This document shows, in pieces, positions 16,662 through 24,911 of a stretch of DNA of 64,000 nt. Location: contig NZ_KV917368.1 in NCBI RefSeq assembly GCF_002019605.1, positions 4,044,519 to 4,108,518 of the forward strand, given 5' to 3'. A model generated the notes under the pieces. That model was not told where the DNA came from. It was given only the letters and a program-made list of their open reading frames with translations, and did not search any database. The position numbers and the translations under genes were made by a program. Positions within the stretch are counted from its first letter, which is position 1. Each line of letters begins with the position of its first letter. This DNA is from Alkalihalobacterium alkalinitrilicum (lineage in GTDB: Bacteria > Bacillota > Bacilli > Bacillales > Bacillaceae_F).

Positions 16662-16703
16662 GTATTTTACATTACATAAAACTAATTATAAAATTATTAT
16701 GAG
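16662..16703 (+). promoter_or_regulatory. Promoter of the biotin carboxylase operon
   Basis: -35 TTTACA (16666-16671), 17-base spacer and -10 TAAAAT (16689-16694). Some 19 bases from 16662 are identical to the minus-strand promoter at 10563, and similarity continues for about 40 bases. Confidence 0.75.
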
Positions 16704-16765
16704 AATTCTAAAAATAAACACAAAATTTATAGCGGTCTGGTATTGCTAAATAAGGAGGAGTATTT

Positions 16766-18124
16766 TTGTTTAAAAAAGTTTTAATAGCAAATAGAGGAGA
16801 AATAGCAGTTAGGGTCATTCGGTCCTGTGAGTATTTGGGTATTAAAACTGTAGCTATATTTTCGGAGGCTGATCGTGATGCCCTCCATGTTCAACTGGCT
16901 GATGAAGCTTTTTGTGTTGGGGGACCACGCGTAAATGAAAGTTATTTAAACTTAGAAAAAATTATCGAAGTGGCTAAAGAGAATAGCGTGGATGCAATAC
17001 ATCCTGGGTATGGTCTCCTTTCAGAAAATAGTCATTTTGCTGAGGAGTGTAATAAGAATGGGATTGTGTTTATAGGTCCTTCTCCAAAGGTTATTTCTCG
17101 TATGGGTAGTAAGATAGAGGCACGTAAAGTAATGGTAAATGTAGGTGTGCCTGTCGTTCCAGGAATAGATTATCCTTTAGGGGATGTTGAAGAAGCTTGT
17201 AGGGTAGCAAGTAAAATGGGCTTCCCTGTTATGTTAAAGGCCTCTGCAGGAGGTGGGGGGATAGGGATGCAGGTTGTCAAGACTGAGGAAGAACTTCGAA
17301 AAGTATATTCTGGTAACCAAAAGCGAGCTAATGATTTTTTTGGGGACGGGGCAATGTTTATCGAAAAATTTATTGAAAACCCACGTCATATTGAAGTTCA
17401 AATTTTGGTTGATAGTCAAGGGAATGCAGTATATTTGTGGGAACGTGAATGTTCTATTCAACGTCGTCATCAAAAGGTGATCGAAGAAGCCCCATCATCT
17501 TTTTTAGATGAAGAAACTAGAAGGGAAATGGGAAAGGTTGCTGTAAGAGCTGCAAAGGCCATTGGCTATACTAATGCAGGGACGATTGAATTCTTGGTTG
17601 ATAGCAATAAAAATTTCTATTTTTTGGAAATGAATACGAGGTTACAAGTAGAACATCCAGTTACTGAAGAAATAACGGGCATCGACTTAGTCAAGGAACA
17701 GATAGAAATTGCTACAGGAAAAGAATTAACATTTTCTCAATCTGATATTAAAAGAATAGGTCATGCAATAGAGGCCCGGATATATGCTGAGGATCCTCAA
17801 ACATTCTTTCCATCACCAGGTAAAGTTACAAAGTTTAAGATTCCCAACGGTGAAAATATTCGTCATGAATTGGCTGTTTACGAGGGTTTTACCGTGACAC
17901 CATACTATGACCCGATGATTGCGAAATTAATTGTTACTGGAAATGACCGAGATGAAACGATTAATCATCTTAAAGAAGCATTGGAGAACTATCATGTAGA
18001 AGGAATTAAAACAAATATACCTATGTTAAAAAGAGTTATCTCCCATCCAGCCTTCAGTGCAGGAGATACAACCACAAATTTTGTACAAAAATATTTAAGT
18101 GATAAATCAAAAGTGGAGGGATAA
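16766..18124 (+). CDS. Biotin carboxylase subunit of acyl-CoA carboxylase
   Basis: 452 residues, normal for AccC-type enzymes, which use ATP and bicarbonate to carboxylate biotin on the carrier protein. ANRGEIAVRVIRSC at the N-terminus, HPGYGLLSEN, the ATP-grasp glycine loop ASAGGGGIGMQ near residue 158 and the signature EMNTRLQVEHPVTE near residue 290 are all present. Start is TTG 16766, seven bases after AAGGAGG. The biotin carrier gene begins two bases after its stop, so the two are translationally linked. Promoter and LysR box match those of the distant carboxyltransferase gene, implying one holoenzyme. Confidence 0.95.
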   Translation: MFKKVLIANRGEIAVRVIRSCEYLGIKTVAIFSEADRDALHVQLADEAFCVGGPRVNESYLNLEKIIEVAKENSVDAIHPGYGLLSENSHFAEECNKNGIVFIGPSPKVISRMGSKIEARKVMVNVGVPVVPGIDYPLGDVEEACRVASKMGFPVMLKASAGGGGIGMQVVKTEEELRKVYSGNQKRANDFFGDGAMFIEKFIENPRHIEVQILVDSQGNAVYLWERECSIQRRHQKVIEEAPSSFLDEETRREMGKVAVRAAKAIGYTNAGTIEFLVDSNKNFYFLEMNTRLQVEHPVTEEITGIDLVKEQIEIATGKELTFSQSDIKRIGHAIEARIYAEDPQTFFPSPGKVTKFKIPNGENIRHELAVYEGFTVTPYYDPMIAKLIVTGNDRDETINHLKEALENYHVEGIKTNIPMLKRVISHPAFSAGDTTTNFVQKYLSDKSKVEG

Positions 18125-18126
18125 AC

Positions 18127-18339
18127 ATGAGTGAAATTGTAACAAATATGGCTGCGAATGTTTGGAAAATACTAATTAACGAGGGGGACCAAATAGAAGA
18201 CGGTCAAGAAATTGCAATAATGGAATCTATGAAAATGGAAATACCAGTAATAGCCGAAGAAAGTGGAGTTGTTAAAGAGATCAAAGTGAAAGAAGGAGAC
18301 TTTGTTAATGATGGAGATGTTTTATTAATACTAGAATAA
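18127..18339 (+). CDS. Biotin carboxyl carrier protein, single biotinyl domain
   Basis: A 70-residue protein consisting only of a biotinyl-lipoyl domain. The biotin site is Lys36 in ESMKME (the classical motif is EAMKM, so Ala is replaced by Ser). It would shuttle carboxybiotin between the carboxylase encoded upstream and the carboxyltransferase at 8895-10490. It starts two bases after the biotin carboxylase stop, and a strong terminator follows. Confidence 0.93.
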   Translation: MSEIVTNMAANVWKILINEGDQIEDGQEIAIMESMKMEIPVIAEESGVVKEIKVKEGDFVNDGDVLLILE

Positions 18340-18340
18340 T

Positions 18341-18387
18341 AAAGACAACCAAATAGTCAAATTTGATTATTTGGTTGTCTTTATTTT
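18341..18387 (+). terminator. Rho-independent terminator after the biotin carrier gene
   Basis: AAAGACAACCAAATA and TATTTGGTTGTCTTT arms, 15 bases each, with CAAA/TTTG pairing inside, then ATTTT. Confidence 0.88.
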
Positions 18388-18433
18388 GAATTATTTTACC
18401 AGATGGAATTAGTTGTAAGAGGGAGGTGACCTT

Positions 18434-19624
18434 TTGGCAATTCCAGAAGTCAAAGAAAAAGAAAATTATCCTGCTCAAAAGAAAGAATCTCGAGCTTCTA
18501 AATTGGGCAAATTTTTACCTGGTATTGGGTTGTGTTTAAGTGTAATGGTAATTGGGTTATATTTAGCTGAGGTATTGGGAATTGCTTTTAATTACTTAAA
18601 TGGAATTTCTACTGAGGCTAGTAGCCCTATTTCGGGAGTATTTATATCAATTATTTTAGGTTTACTAATAAGAAACATGATTGGTTTACACCCTATTTTT
18701 AAGAACGGTGTTAATTTTTCAATCAAGTTTATTTTGAAATTAGGAATAATTCTATTAGGAATCAGGTTAAGTTTTATGGATGTTGTAAAATTAGGTTCTT
18801 GGGGAATTCCTATTATTATCTTGTGTATAGTTTCCGGAATATTTATTACTCTCTGGATTACAAAAAAACTAAACCAATCTTATCGTTTAGGGACATTAAT
18901 TGCTTGTGGTACGGGAATATGTGGTGTAACAGCTATACTAGCAACTGCTCCTAGTATTAAGGCAAAAGAAGATGAGGTTGCTTATGCAATTGCTAATATA
19001 ACGTTATTTGGAATAATAAGCATGATCCTCTATCCATATATTGCTTTTTATTTGTTTCAAAATGACCCTATTAAAGTAGGAATATTTCTTGGTACAGCCA
19101 TACATGATACAGCTCAGGTCGCTGGTGCTTCTCTAATTTACGATCAAACTTTTGATAATGCTAGAGTTATTGATGTTGCAACTATAACAAAATTGACACG
19201 TAATTTCCTTATTATTGCTGTTATCCCCATAATATCTTTCTATTATCTTAAAAGTATTCCCAAAGATAGTAATAGTAAAGGTGCGGTTACGCCAAAGTGG
19301 TATAAATTAATACCATTATTTGTAATAGGTTTCCTCATTTTATCTGCTATTAGATCCATTGGCGATGCTGGTGTATCACATAGTGGGTTTGCTTTTGGAT
19401 TACTAACACCCGAAAATTGGGCATCCTTTTATTCAAATTTAGACACAATTGGTACAAAATATATGTTAGGTTCTGCTATGGCGGCCGTTGGACTATCAAC
19501 AAGCTTAAGTGTATTTAAAGGTTTAGGTATTAAGCCATTTTATATCGGTATAATTGCAGCATTGTCAGTAGGAGTTATCAGTGTCATTATGATTTCCTTA
19601 TTGGGAGGGTTAATAAATTTTTAA
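18434..19624 (+). CDS. YeiH / UPF0324 family membrane transporter (putative sulfate exporter family)
   Basis: 396 residues with about ten membrane segments. Family signs are GVFISIILGLLIRNMIG near residue 70, IILLGIRLSFMDVVKLG, ACGTGICGVTAILATAPSI and LGTAIHDTAQVAGASLIY. Members of this family (Pfam Cons_hypoth698) are often labelled putative sulfate exporters because some occur in sulfonate-degrading clusters; that role is not shown by the sequence. Start TTG 18434 follows GGGAGGTGA. It stands alone after a terminator and before a bidirectional one, and closes the catabolic cluster. Confidence 0.85.
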   Translation: MAIPEVKEKENYPAQKKESRASKLGKFLPGIGLCLSVMVIGLYLAEVLGIAFNYLNGISTEASSPISGVFISIILGLLIRNMIGLHPIFKNGVNFSIKFILKLGIILLGIRLSFMDVVKLGSWGIPIIILCIVSGIFITLWITKKLNQSYRLGTLIACGTGICGVTAILATAPSIKAKEDEVAYAIANITLFGIISMILYPYIAFYLFQNDPIKVGIFLGTAIHDTAQVAGASLIYDQTFDNARVIDVATITKLTRNFLIIAVIPIISFYYLKSIPKDSNSKGAVTPKWYKLIPLFVIGFLILSAIRSIGDAGVSHSGFAFGLLTPENWASFYSNLDTIGTKYMLGSAMAAVGLSTSLSVFKGLGIKPFYIGIIAALSVGVISVIMISLLGGLINF

Positions 19625-19625
19625 A

Positions 19626-19669
19626 ACTAATGAAAGGAGCCTGCAAATCAGCAAGCTCCTTTCATTAGT
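19626..19669. terminator. Bidirectional terminator between convergent genes
   Basis: ACTAATGAAAGGAGC and GCTCCTTTCATTAGT, perfect 15-base arms, between the YeiH gene and the minus-strand LCP gene whose stop codon abuts it. Confidence 0.88.
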
Positions 19670-20680
19670 TTATTCTGTTACATCTTCCTCATTCATACCT
19701 AAACTATTAGGTAAACTTTCTTCTAAACCTAAGTGCACTCGTAATTCATGAGAAACATCTTCAACAGACTCTTGGTCTAATTGATAGTAGTAAATGCCAT
19801 CCAAACGCAAATTATCGCCGCGTAATGAAAGTTGTTCAATATCATTAATAGAGCTTGCATAAGGATGTAATGCTAACATGTTTTCAAATAAAAAATTGGT
19901 TGAAATATGTTCACTAATTTCATCAATAATCGTATCGAAACGTAGGATCGACGATAATGATGCGGCTTCTTTAATAACCCCTTTAACGACTTCTTGCTGA
20001 CGTTCCCCACGACCAATATCTCCGCGTGGATCATCTTTTCGCATTCTCGCATAAGCTAACGCTTCTTCACCATTTAAACGTTGTAGCCCTTTGTAGATCG
20101 TTACCGCGTTTCGACTTCCTTGACTTCCATGTGCATTAAAAGTAAATGGTACTTCGACTTCAACGCCGCCTAAAGCATTGATAACCTCTATAAAGGCTGT
20201 AAAGTTCAAGCGGACAAAATAATCAACTGGAACATCAAGTAATTCTTCAACCGTGTCAATCGACATATCGACGCCGCCGAATGCGTGAGCGTGGTTGATT
20301 TTATCTAGGCGATCACGTCCAACAATATTGACTCGTGAGTCACGAGGAATACTTAACATTTTAATTGATTGTTCTTCTTTATTAAATGTCACTAACATCA
20401 TCGAGTCTGTTCTTGCACCGCGACTGTTAGGTTCTAACGTATCTATTCCTAAAAAGAGAACGGAAAAGTTATCACTTTTTGGATCAATCGGTTCTAATCG
20501 TTTTTCTGATTTATCGCCACGTGCTAATTCTTGATTCACTTCTGAAGCAGCACTTGCAAGTTTATATGTGAGATAGGAACCATAGGCAACTGTCGGAACT
20601 ACAATTATCAATAATGGAATGATAAACCATAGCAATCGACGTCTATTTTTCCTTTTTCTTTTATCAGTTCTTTTTAGCAT
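19670..20680 (-). CDS. LytR-CpsA-Psr (LCP) family wall-polymer ligase
   Basis: 336 residues. Short basic N-terminus, one membrane helix (about residues 13-35), and an extracellular LCP domain with FSVLFLGIDTLEP, RTDSMMLVTF, SIPRDSRV and the typical YARMRKDDPRGDIGR. LCP proteins transfer undecaprenyl-linked polymers such as teichoic acids or capsules to peptidoglycan outside the cell. Together with the second LCP gene at 22265-23161 it flanks the WecC-like dehydrogenase, which suggests they attach the polymer made by this locus. Confidence 0.93.
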   Translation of the reverse strand: MLKRTDKRKRKNRRRLLWFIIPLLIIVVPTVAYGSYLTYKLASAASEVNQELARGDKSEKRLEPIDPKSDNFSVLFLGIDTLEPNSRGARTDSMMLVTFNKEEQSIKMLSIPRDSRVNIVGRDRLDKINHAHAFGGVDMSIDTVEELLDVPVDYFVRLNFTAFIEVINALGGVEVEVPFTFNAHGSQGSRNAVTIYKGLQRLNGEEALAYARMRKDDPRGDIGRGERQQEVVKGVIKEAASLSSILRFDTIIDEISEHISTNFLFENMLALHPYASSINDIEQLSLRGDNLRLDGIYYYQLDQESVEDVSHELRVHLGLEESLPNSLGMNEEDVTE

Positions 20681-20857
20681 AATTCGACTCCTTTTTCTAG
20701 TCTTCTAATCTATTTTAGTTGAAGACTTTCTTATTAGCAATACGTAAATAATTCCGTTTATTCCTTTTAAAACGGCTAATTTCTAGTGTGTTTATAAAGG
20801 TTACTAAAATAGTAACCCATTTTTCTAGTATCTTCTAGTACAAAGTTTGACAATATA

Positions 20858-20866
20858 TGATATAAT
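20858..20866 (+). promoter_or_regulatory. Extended -10 promoter before the WecC-like gene
   Basis: TGATATAAT, the same extended -10 9-mer as at 2513 and 23337, in an AT-rich region about 70 bases before the TTG start at 20937. The TTGACA at about 20847 is too close (8 bases) to be its -35. Confidence 0.55.
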
Positions 20867-20936
20867 ACACCGTGTATTTTTAAAATAGTATATTAAATTT
20901 ATATAAATATAATCTAAATAGATGGAGTGATACACA

Positions 20937-22220
20937 TTGTCAAAGAATAGCTTATGTGTAGTTGGATTAGGATATATTGGTTTACCAACAGCGACGATGT
21001 TTGCTAAACATGGCTTTAATGTATTAGGTGTAGATATTAACGAAAATGCTGTAAACCTTTTAAACCAAGGAGAAATTCATATAGAAGAAGTGGGCTTAGG
21101 TGAATTAGCGAAGGAAGTAGTCACGTCTGGAAACTTACATGCAGCAACAGCTCCATCATTTGCCGATACCTTTATTATAGCAGTACCAACGCCTCATCAT
21201 GCAGACGGTTCTGCCAATTTAGATTACGTCGTATCTGCGACGAAGTCGATCTTACCTTATTTAAAAGAAGACAATGTAGTGATCATCGAGTCAACGATCC
21301 CACCGCGTACGATCGATGATGTGGTGGCACCGATCCTTACAGAAGCAGGTTGGAATGTCGGAGAGAATGTATTTTTAGCCCATTGCCCTGAGCGTGTTCT
21401 TCCTGGGCGTATTTTAATCGAGCTCGTTGAAAACACACGTATTGTTGGTGGAATTAACGCGATTTCTGCCCAAAAGGCAGCTGAAGTTTACCGTACGTTT
21501 GTGACAGGCGACATTTTAGAAACAAGTGCCGTCAGTGCAGAAATGTCGAAGTTAATGGAAAATACGTACCGTGATGTCAATATTGCCTTAGCAAACGAAT
21601 TAGCGAAAATTTCTGAGCGTCTTGGTGTGAATGCACTGGAAGTTATTCAACTAGCAAATCACCACCCGCGCGTAAATTTACACCTTCCAGGTCCTGGTGT
21701 TGGTGGACACTGTTTAGCAGTTGACCCTTACTTTATTATTGAAAAAGCACCAGAACAAGCGGTGTTAATTTCGGACGCTAGAAAAATCAATAATTCAATG
21801 CCACAATTTGTTGTGGAGCAATTAGAAAAAGTGCTTTCTAATGAAAATGCGAAAGTGGCCGTATTAGGGTTAACGTACAAAGGAAATATTGATGATGTTC
21901 GTGAAAGTCCGGCGATGGATATTGTCGCGTTACTACAACAAAAGTCATTTAATCTGTCCTTCCATGACCCGCACGTACGTCAAGAACAAGTATCTTTTAC
22001 CTTATCATCATTTGAAGATGCCGTTGAAGGTGCGGAATGTGTGTTAATTTTAACAGACCATAAAGAGTTCAAATCGTTAAATGAAGAAGCAATGGTGAAT
22101 ACAATGAGCAACCCACTTGTATTTGATACTCGTAATTGTACAATAATCGAAAATACAGCGATTCAATACTTTAATTACAGCAACTTGTTTGAAATGAATA
22201 AAACATTACAAGAAGTGTAA
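20937..22220 (+). CDS. UDP-N-acetyl-D-mannosaminuronate dehydrogenase-like (WecC/CapL family)
   Basis: 427 residues, NAD-dependent nucleotide-sugar 6-dehydrogenase that oxidises an amino sugar such as UDP-ManNAc to the uronic acid. VVGLGYIGLPTATMFAKHG is the N-terminal Rossmann loop; CPERVLPG, the catalytic cysteine in GPGVGGHCLAVDPYF (near residue 260) and the C-terminal LGLTYKGNIDDVRESPA are diagnostic. Start TTG 20937 lies 9 bases after GGAG. It stands alone between two minus-strand LCP genes with its own promoter and a bidirectional terminator. It would provide an acidic sugar for the polymer. Confidence 0.9.
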   Translation: MSKNSLCVVGLGYIGLPTATMFAKHGFNVLGVDINENAVNLLNQGEIHIEEVGLGELAKEVVTSGNLHAATAPSFADTFIIAVPTPHHADGSANLDYVVSATKSILPYLKEDNVVIIESTIPPRTIDDVVAPILTEAGWNVGENVFLAHCPERVLPGRILIELVENTRIVGGINAISAQKAAEVYRTFVTGDILETSAVSAEMSKLMENTYRDVNIALANELAKISERLGVNALEVIQLANHHPRVNLHLPGPGVGGHCLAVDPYFIIEKAPEQAVLISDARKINNSMPQFVVEQLEKVLSNENAKVAVLGLTYKGNIDDVRESPAMDIVALLQQKSFNLSFHDPHVRQEQVSFTLSSFEDAVEGAECVLILTDHKEFKSLNEEAMVNTMSNPLVFDTRNCTIIENTAIQYFNYSNLFEMNKTLQEV

Positions 22221-22226
22221 TAATAC

Positions 22227-22258
22227 GAAAAAGCCGTTCCGAATGGAACGGCTTTTTC
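22227..22258. terminator. Bidirectional terminator after the WecC-like gene
   Basis: GAAAAAGCCGTTCC-GAAT-GGAACGGCTTTTTC, perfect 14-base stem with T and A runs on both sides, shared by the convergent LCP gene. Confidence 0.92.
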
Positions 22259-22264
22259 AATCAC

Positions 22265-23161
22265 TTATTGAAGTTCTAAATGCTTCTTCAACTCATTGCT
22301 TACACGTGTAATTTCTTCATTAGGGACAATGTAGTAGTAAATGCCATTTATCGTTTGACCAGAACCGCTAATTTGTAGTTCATCTACACTGTGGCGAGCA
22401 TCACGGTAATTCGATTGAATTTTGTTGATCGCATCGAAATCTAAATCAGTCTTAACGTTATTACCTATTGCTTTTAACATATCATCAAGTCGTGTAATTG
22501 AACTAATTTGAGCTCCTTCTTGGATCACACCATTAATCACTTGACGTTGTCGATCATTTCGTCCAAAATCTCCACGAGGATCTTGCTTTCTCATTCGAAC
22601 AAACGAAAGGGCTTCTTCACCATTTAATGTGATTTCTCCTTCAGGAAATGTAAATCCACTTTGATTAAAAGCAAAGCTATTATCAACAGTTACGCCACCA
22701 ACAGCATCGACAATATCTTGAAACCCATCCATATTAACACTAATATAATGATCAATTGGAATATCAAGCATATGCTCAACCGTATCCATCGTCATTCCCA
22801 CACCACCAAATGCATAAGCATGGTTGATTTTGTCTTCATTCCCACGACCAACAATAAGTGTACGCGTATCACGAGGAATACTTAACATTTTAACGGATTT
22901 CTCATTTGGATTAACCGTCATTACGATAATCGTGTCTGAACGACCTTTAATTTCCTCACCGCTAGAATCGACTCCTGTAATAAGGAAAGAAAGTGGTTCT
23001 CTTTGATGAAAGTCAACCAACCGTGTTTTTTCACGTTCAATGGGTTCATGCATTTCTGATGCAGTATCTTTTACCGTCTTATATAAGTAGAAACCGTAGC
23101 CAACAACTGATAAGACGATGATACTTATAATAATAGAAGCAATGATAATTATTTTCTTCAT
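22265..23161 (-). CDS. LytR-CpsA-Psr (LCP) family wall-polymer ligase
   Basis: Second LCP protein, 298 residues from the ATG at 23161 (MKKIIIIAS), with a membrane helix at about residues 3-25 and an LCP domain with FLITGVDSSGEE, RSDTIIVMTV, SIPRDTRTLIVGRG and VRMRKQDPRGDFGR. A longer frame to 23245 lacks a ribosome site; AAAGAGG lies 11 bases before the chosen ATG. It is related to the LCP protein at 19670 and probably acts on the same polymer, anchoring it to peptidoglycan at the outer membrane face. Confidence 0.92.
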   Translation of the reverse strand: MKKIIIIASIIISIIVLSVVGYGFYLYKTVKDTASEMHEPIEREKTRLVDFHQREPLSFLITGVDSSGEEIKGRSDTIIVMTVNPNEKSVKMLSIPRDTRTLIVGRGNEDKINHAYAFGGVGMTMDTVEHMLDIPIDHYISVNMDGFQDIVDAVGGVTVDNSFAFNQSGFTFPEGEITLNGEEALSFVRMRKQDPRGDFGRNDRQRQVINGVIQEGAQISSITRLDDMLKAIGNNVKTDLDFDAINKIQSNYRDARHSVDELQISGSGQTINGIYYYIVPNEEITRVSNELKKHLELQ

Positions 23162-23336
23162 GGGATAGTGCCTCTTTCTATGGTTTTTTGACATTTTTTG
23201 ATAGTCTAGCAGATTTATTATAGAAGGAATTAGACAATTCCGCAATCTGAATTTTCACACCGGTATCACACAAATTTTAGATTCATATATAAAAATTTAC
23301 TAATCTCTTTTTTTACCTTCAAATCTCGACCGTATA

Positions 23337-23345
23337 TGATATAAT
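23337..23345 (+). promoter_or_regulatory. Extended -10 promoter of the main polysaccharide operon
   Basis: TGATATAAT about 65 bases before the Wzz-like gene; the wider TATATGATATAAT is shared with the promoter at 20858. A poor -35 region suits an extended -10 promoter. Confidence 0.55.
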
Positions 23346-23409
23346 TCTCTATGTAATTTCTAGTTGAAATTGACAATTTTATAAGCTTCTTACTATTAGG
23401 GAGGACAAG

Positions 23410-24123
23410 ATGGAAGAAACAATTAGCCTAAAAGAACTATTTACGACATTAAAGAAAAGAATAAAGTTACTCATTATTCTACCGTTGATTGCTGTCGTAG
23501 TTAGCGGATTAGTCAGTTATTTACTTTTAACACCGATTTATCAGTCATCGACACAAATCTTGATCAACCAGTCAAAGGTGGACATGCAAAACGTAACTCA
23601 AGCAGACTTAAGGACCAATATTGAATTAATTAATACGTATAACGTCATTATGAAAAGTCCAGTGATTTTAGAAAAGGTTATTGCTGAACTTGACTTAAAT
23701 ACATCGGTTGGTGCTTTGAATAGTATGGTAACTGTCGGCAGTGCGCAAAACTCTCAAGTCGTCGCGATTACCGTGCAGAACGAAGATCCAGCAATGGCGG
23801 CACAAATTGCGAATACGGTAGCAAGCGTGTTCCAACGCGAAATCGTCAATATTATGAATGTCGATAACGTCAGCATTTTATCTGTTGCCCAAATGGCTGA
23901 TAACCCAAGTCCGATTAAACCAAACCCTACATTAAATATGGCGATTGCTTTTGTTGTTGGGTTAATGACGGCCGTTGGACTAGCCTTCTTACTTGAATAC
24001 TTAGATACTACTGTAAAAACAGAACAAGATATCGAAAAATTACTCGGTTTACCTGTCATTGGAGTTGTTTCGCAAATGGAAGCAACGACAGCGAATAAGA
24101 AAAACCGACGAAATGCTTCTTAG
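23410..24123 (+). CDS. Wzz-type chain-length / tyrosine kinase adaptor (CapA, YwqC, EpsA-like)
   Basis: 237 residues. ETISLKELFTTLKKRIKLL then a membrane helix (about 20-40), an extracellular Wzz domain, and a second helix (about 178-198) after NPSPIKPNPTLN, ending in a short cytoplasmic tail. In Firmicutes this half-protein activates the separate BY-kinase encoded next and controls polymer length and export. Start follows GGGAGGACAAG. It is the first gene of the long plus-strand operon and is 14 bases from the kinase. Confidence 0.92.
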   Translation: MEETISLKELFTTLKKRIKLLIILPLIAVVVSGLVSYLLLTPIYQSSTQILINQSKVDMQNVTQADLRTNIELINTYNVIMKSPVILEKVIAELDLNTSVGALNSMVTVGSAQNSQVVAITVQNEDPAMAAQIANTVASVFQREIVNIMNVDNVSILSVAQMADNPSPIKPNPTLNMAIAFVVGLMTAVGLAFLLEYLDTTVKTEQDIEKLLGLPVIGVVSQMEATTANKKNRRNAS

Positions 24124-24137
24124 AGGAGGTCTAGACG

Positions 24138-24830
24138 ATGTCACGAAAAAAACATACAAAAGAATCGAATAAACGAAATTTAATTACCCATCATGAACCG
24201 AAGTCACCGATATCAGAACAATATCGTACGATCCGTACGAATATTGAATTTGCGTCCATTGATGAAAAAGTGAGTACGATCCTTGTAACATCGGCAGGCC
24301 CAATGGAAGGAAAATCAACAACAGCTTCGAACTTAGCCGTTGTCATGGCTCAACAAGGAAACAAAGTGTTACTGATTGACGCTGATTTACGGAAACCCAC
24401 AGCACACTATACATTTGGCGTCGCTAATCTTGCAGGGTTAACGAGTATGTTAACAAAACAACATACGGCTGAAGAAGCGGTGCAAGTAACAGAAGTGAAA
24501 AATTTATATATTTTACCAAGCGGACCAACCCCACCCAATCCTGCAGAGCTTTTAAGTTCAAGAGGAATGTCTGTGTTATTGGAAAAATTAGCAACTGCCT
24601 TTGACGTTGTGATTTTAGATTCACCGCCATTACTAGCGGTAACAGATGCACAAATTCTCGCAAAACATGCTAACGGCACGATTTTAGTCGTAAGTAGTGG
24701 CAAGACAGATCAGGAGCAAGCTATAAAGGCAAAAGACCTATTAACAGCAGCGAAAGCGAAAGTTCTAGGCGTTGTCTTAAACGCAAAAGAGCTCAAAGAA
24801 GGTCAATACTACTATTATTATGGTAGATAA
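24138..24830 (+). CDS. Bacterial tyrosine kinase (CapB, YwqD, EpsB-like)
   Basis: 230 residues. BY-kinase with Walker A in SAGPMEGKSTTASNLA (about residue 50), Walker A' in LIDADLRKP and Walker B in VILDSPP. The C-terminal end contains a Tyr cluster, GQYYYYYGR, the autophosphorylation site. It works with the membrane adaptor encoded upstream and is reversed by the PHP phosphatase encoded downstream; targets of such kinases include nucleotide-sugar dehydrogenases like the two encoded in this window. Confidence 0.95.
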   Translation: MSRKKHTKESNKRNLITHHEPKSPISEQYRTIRTNIEFASIDEKVSTILVTSAGPMEGKSTTASNLAVVMAQQGNKVLLIDADLRKPTAHYTFGVANLAGLTSMLTKQHTAEEAVQVTEVKNLYILPSGPTPPNPAELLSSRGMSVLLEKLATAFDVVILDSPPLLAVTDAQILAKHANGTILVVSSGKTDQEQAIKAKDLLTAAKAKVLGVVLNAKELKEGQYYYYYGR

Positions 24831-24911
24831 ATGGTAATCTTGTAAAAGGGTGTACCTAAATGCCGTATTCTATGATAATATGGAAAAGGATTTACAAAAG
24901 AGGTGAGTAGA

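Noticed and set aside
20847-20852. TTGACA as the -35 of the WecC-like gene promoter
   Set aside because: Only 8 bases separate it from TATAAT; the extended -10 reading fits better.
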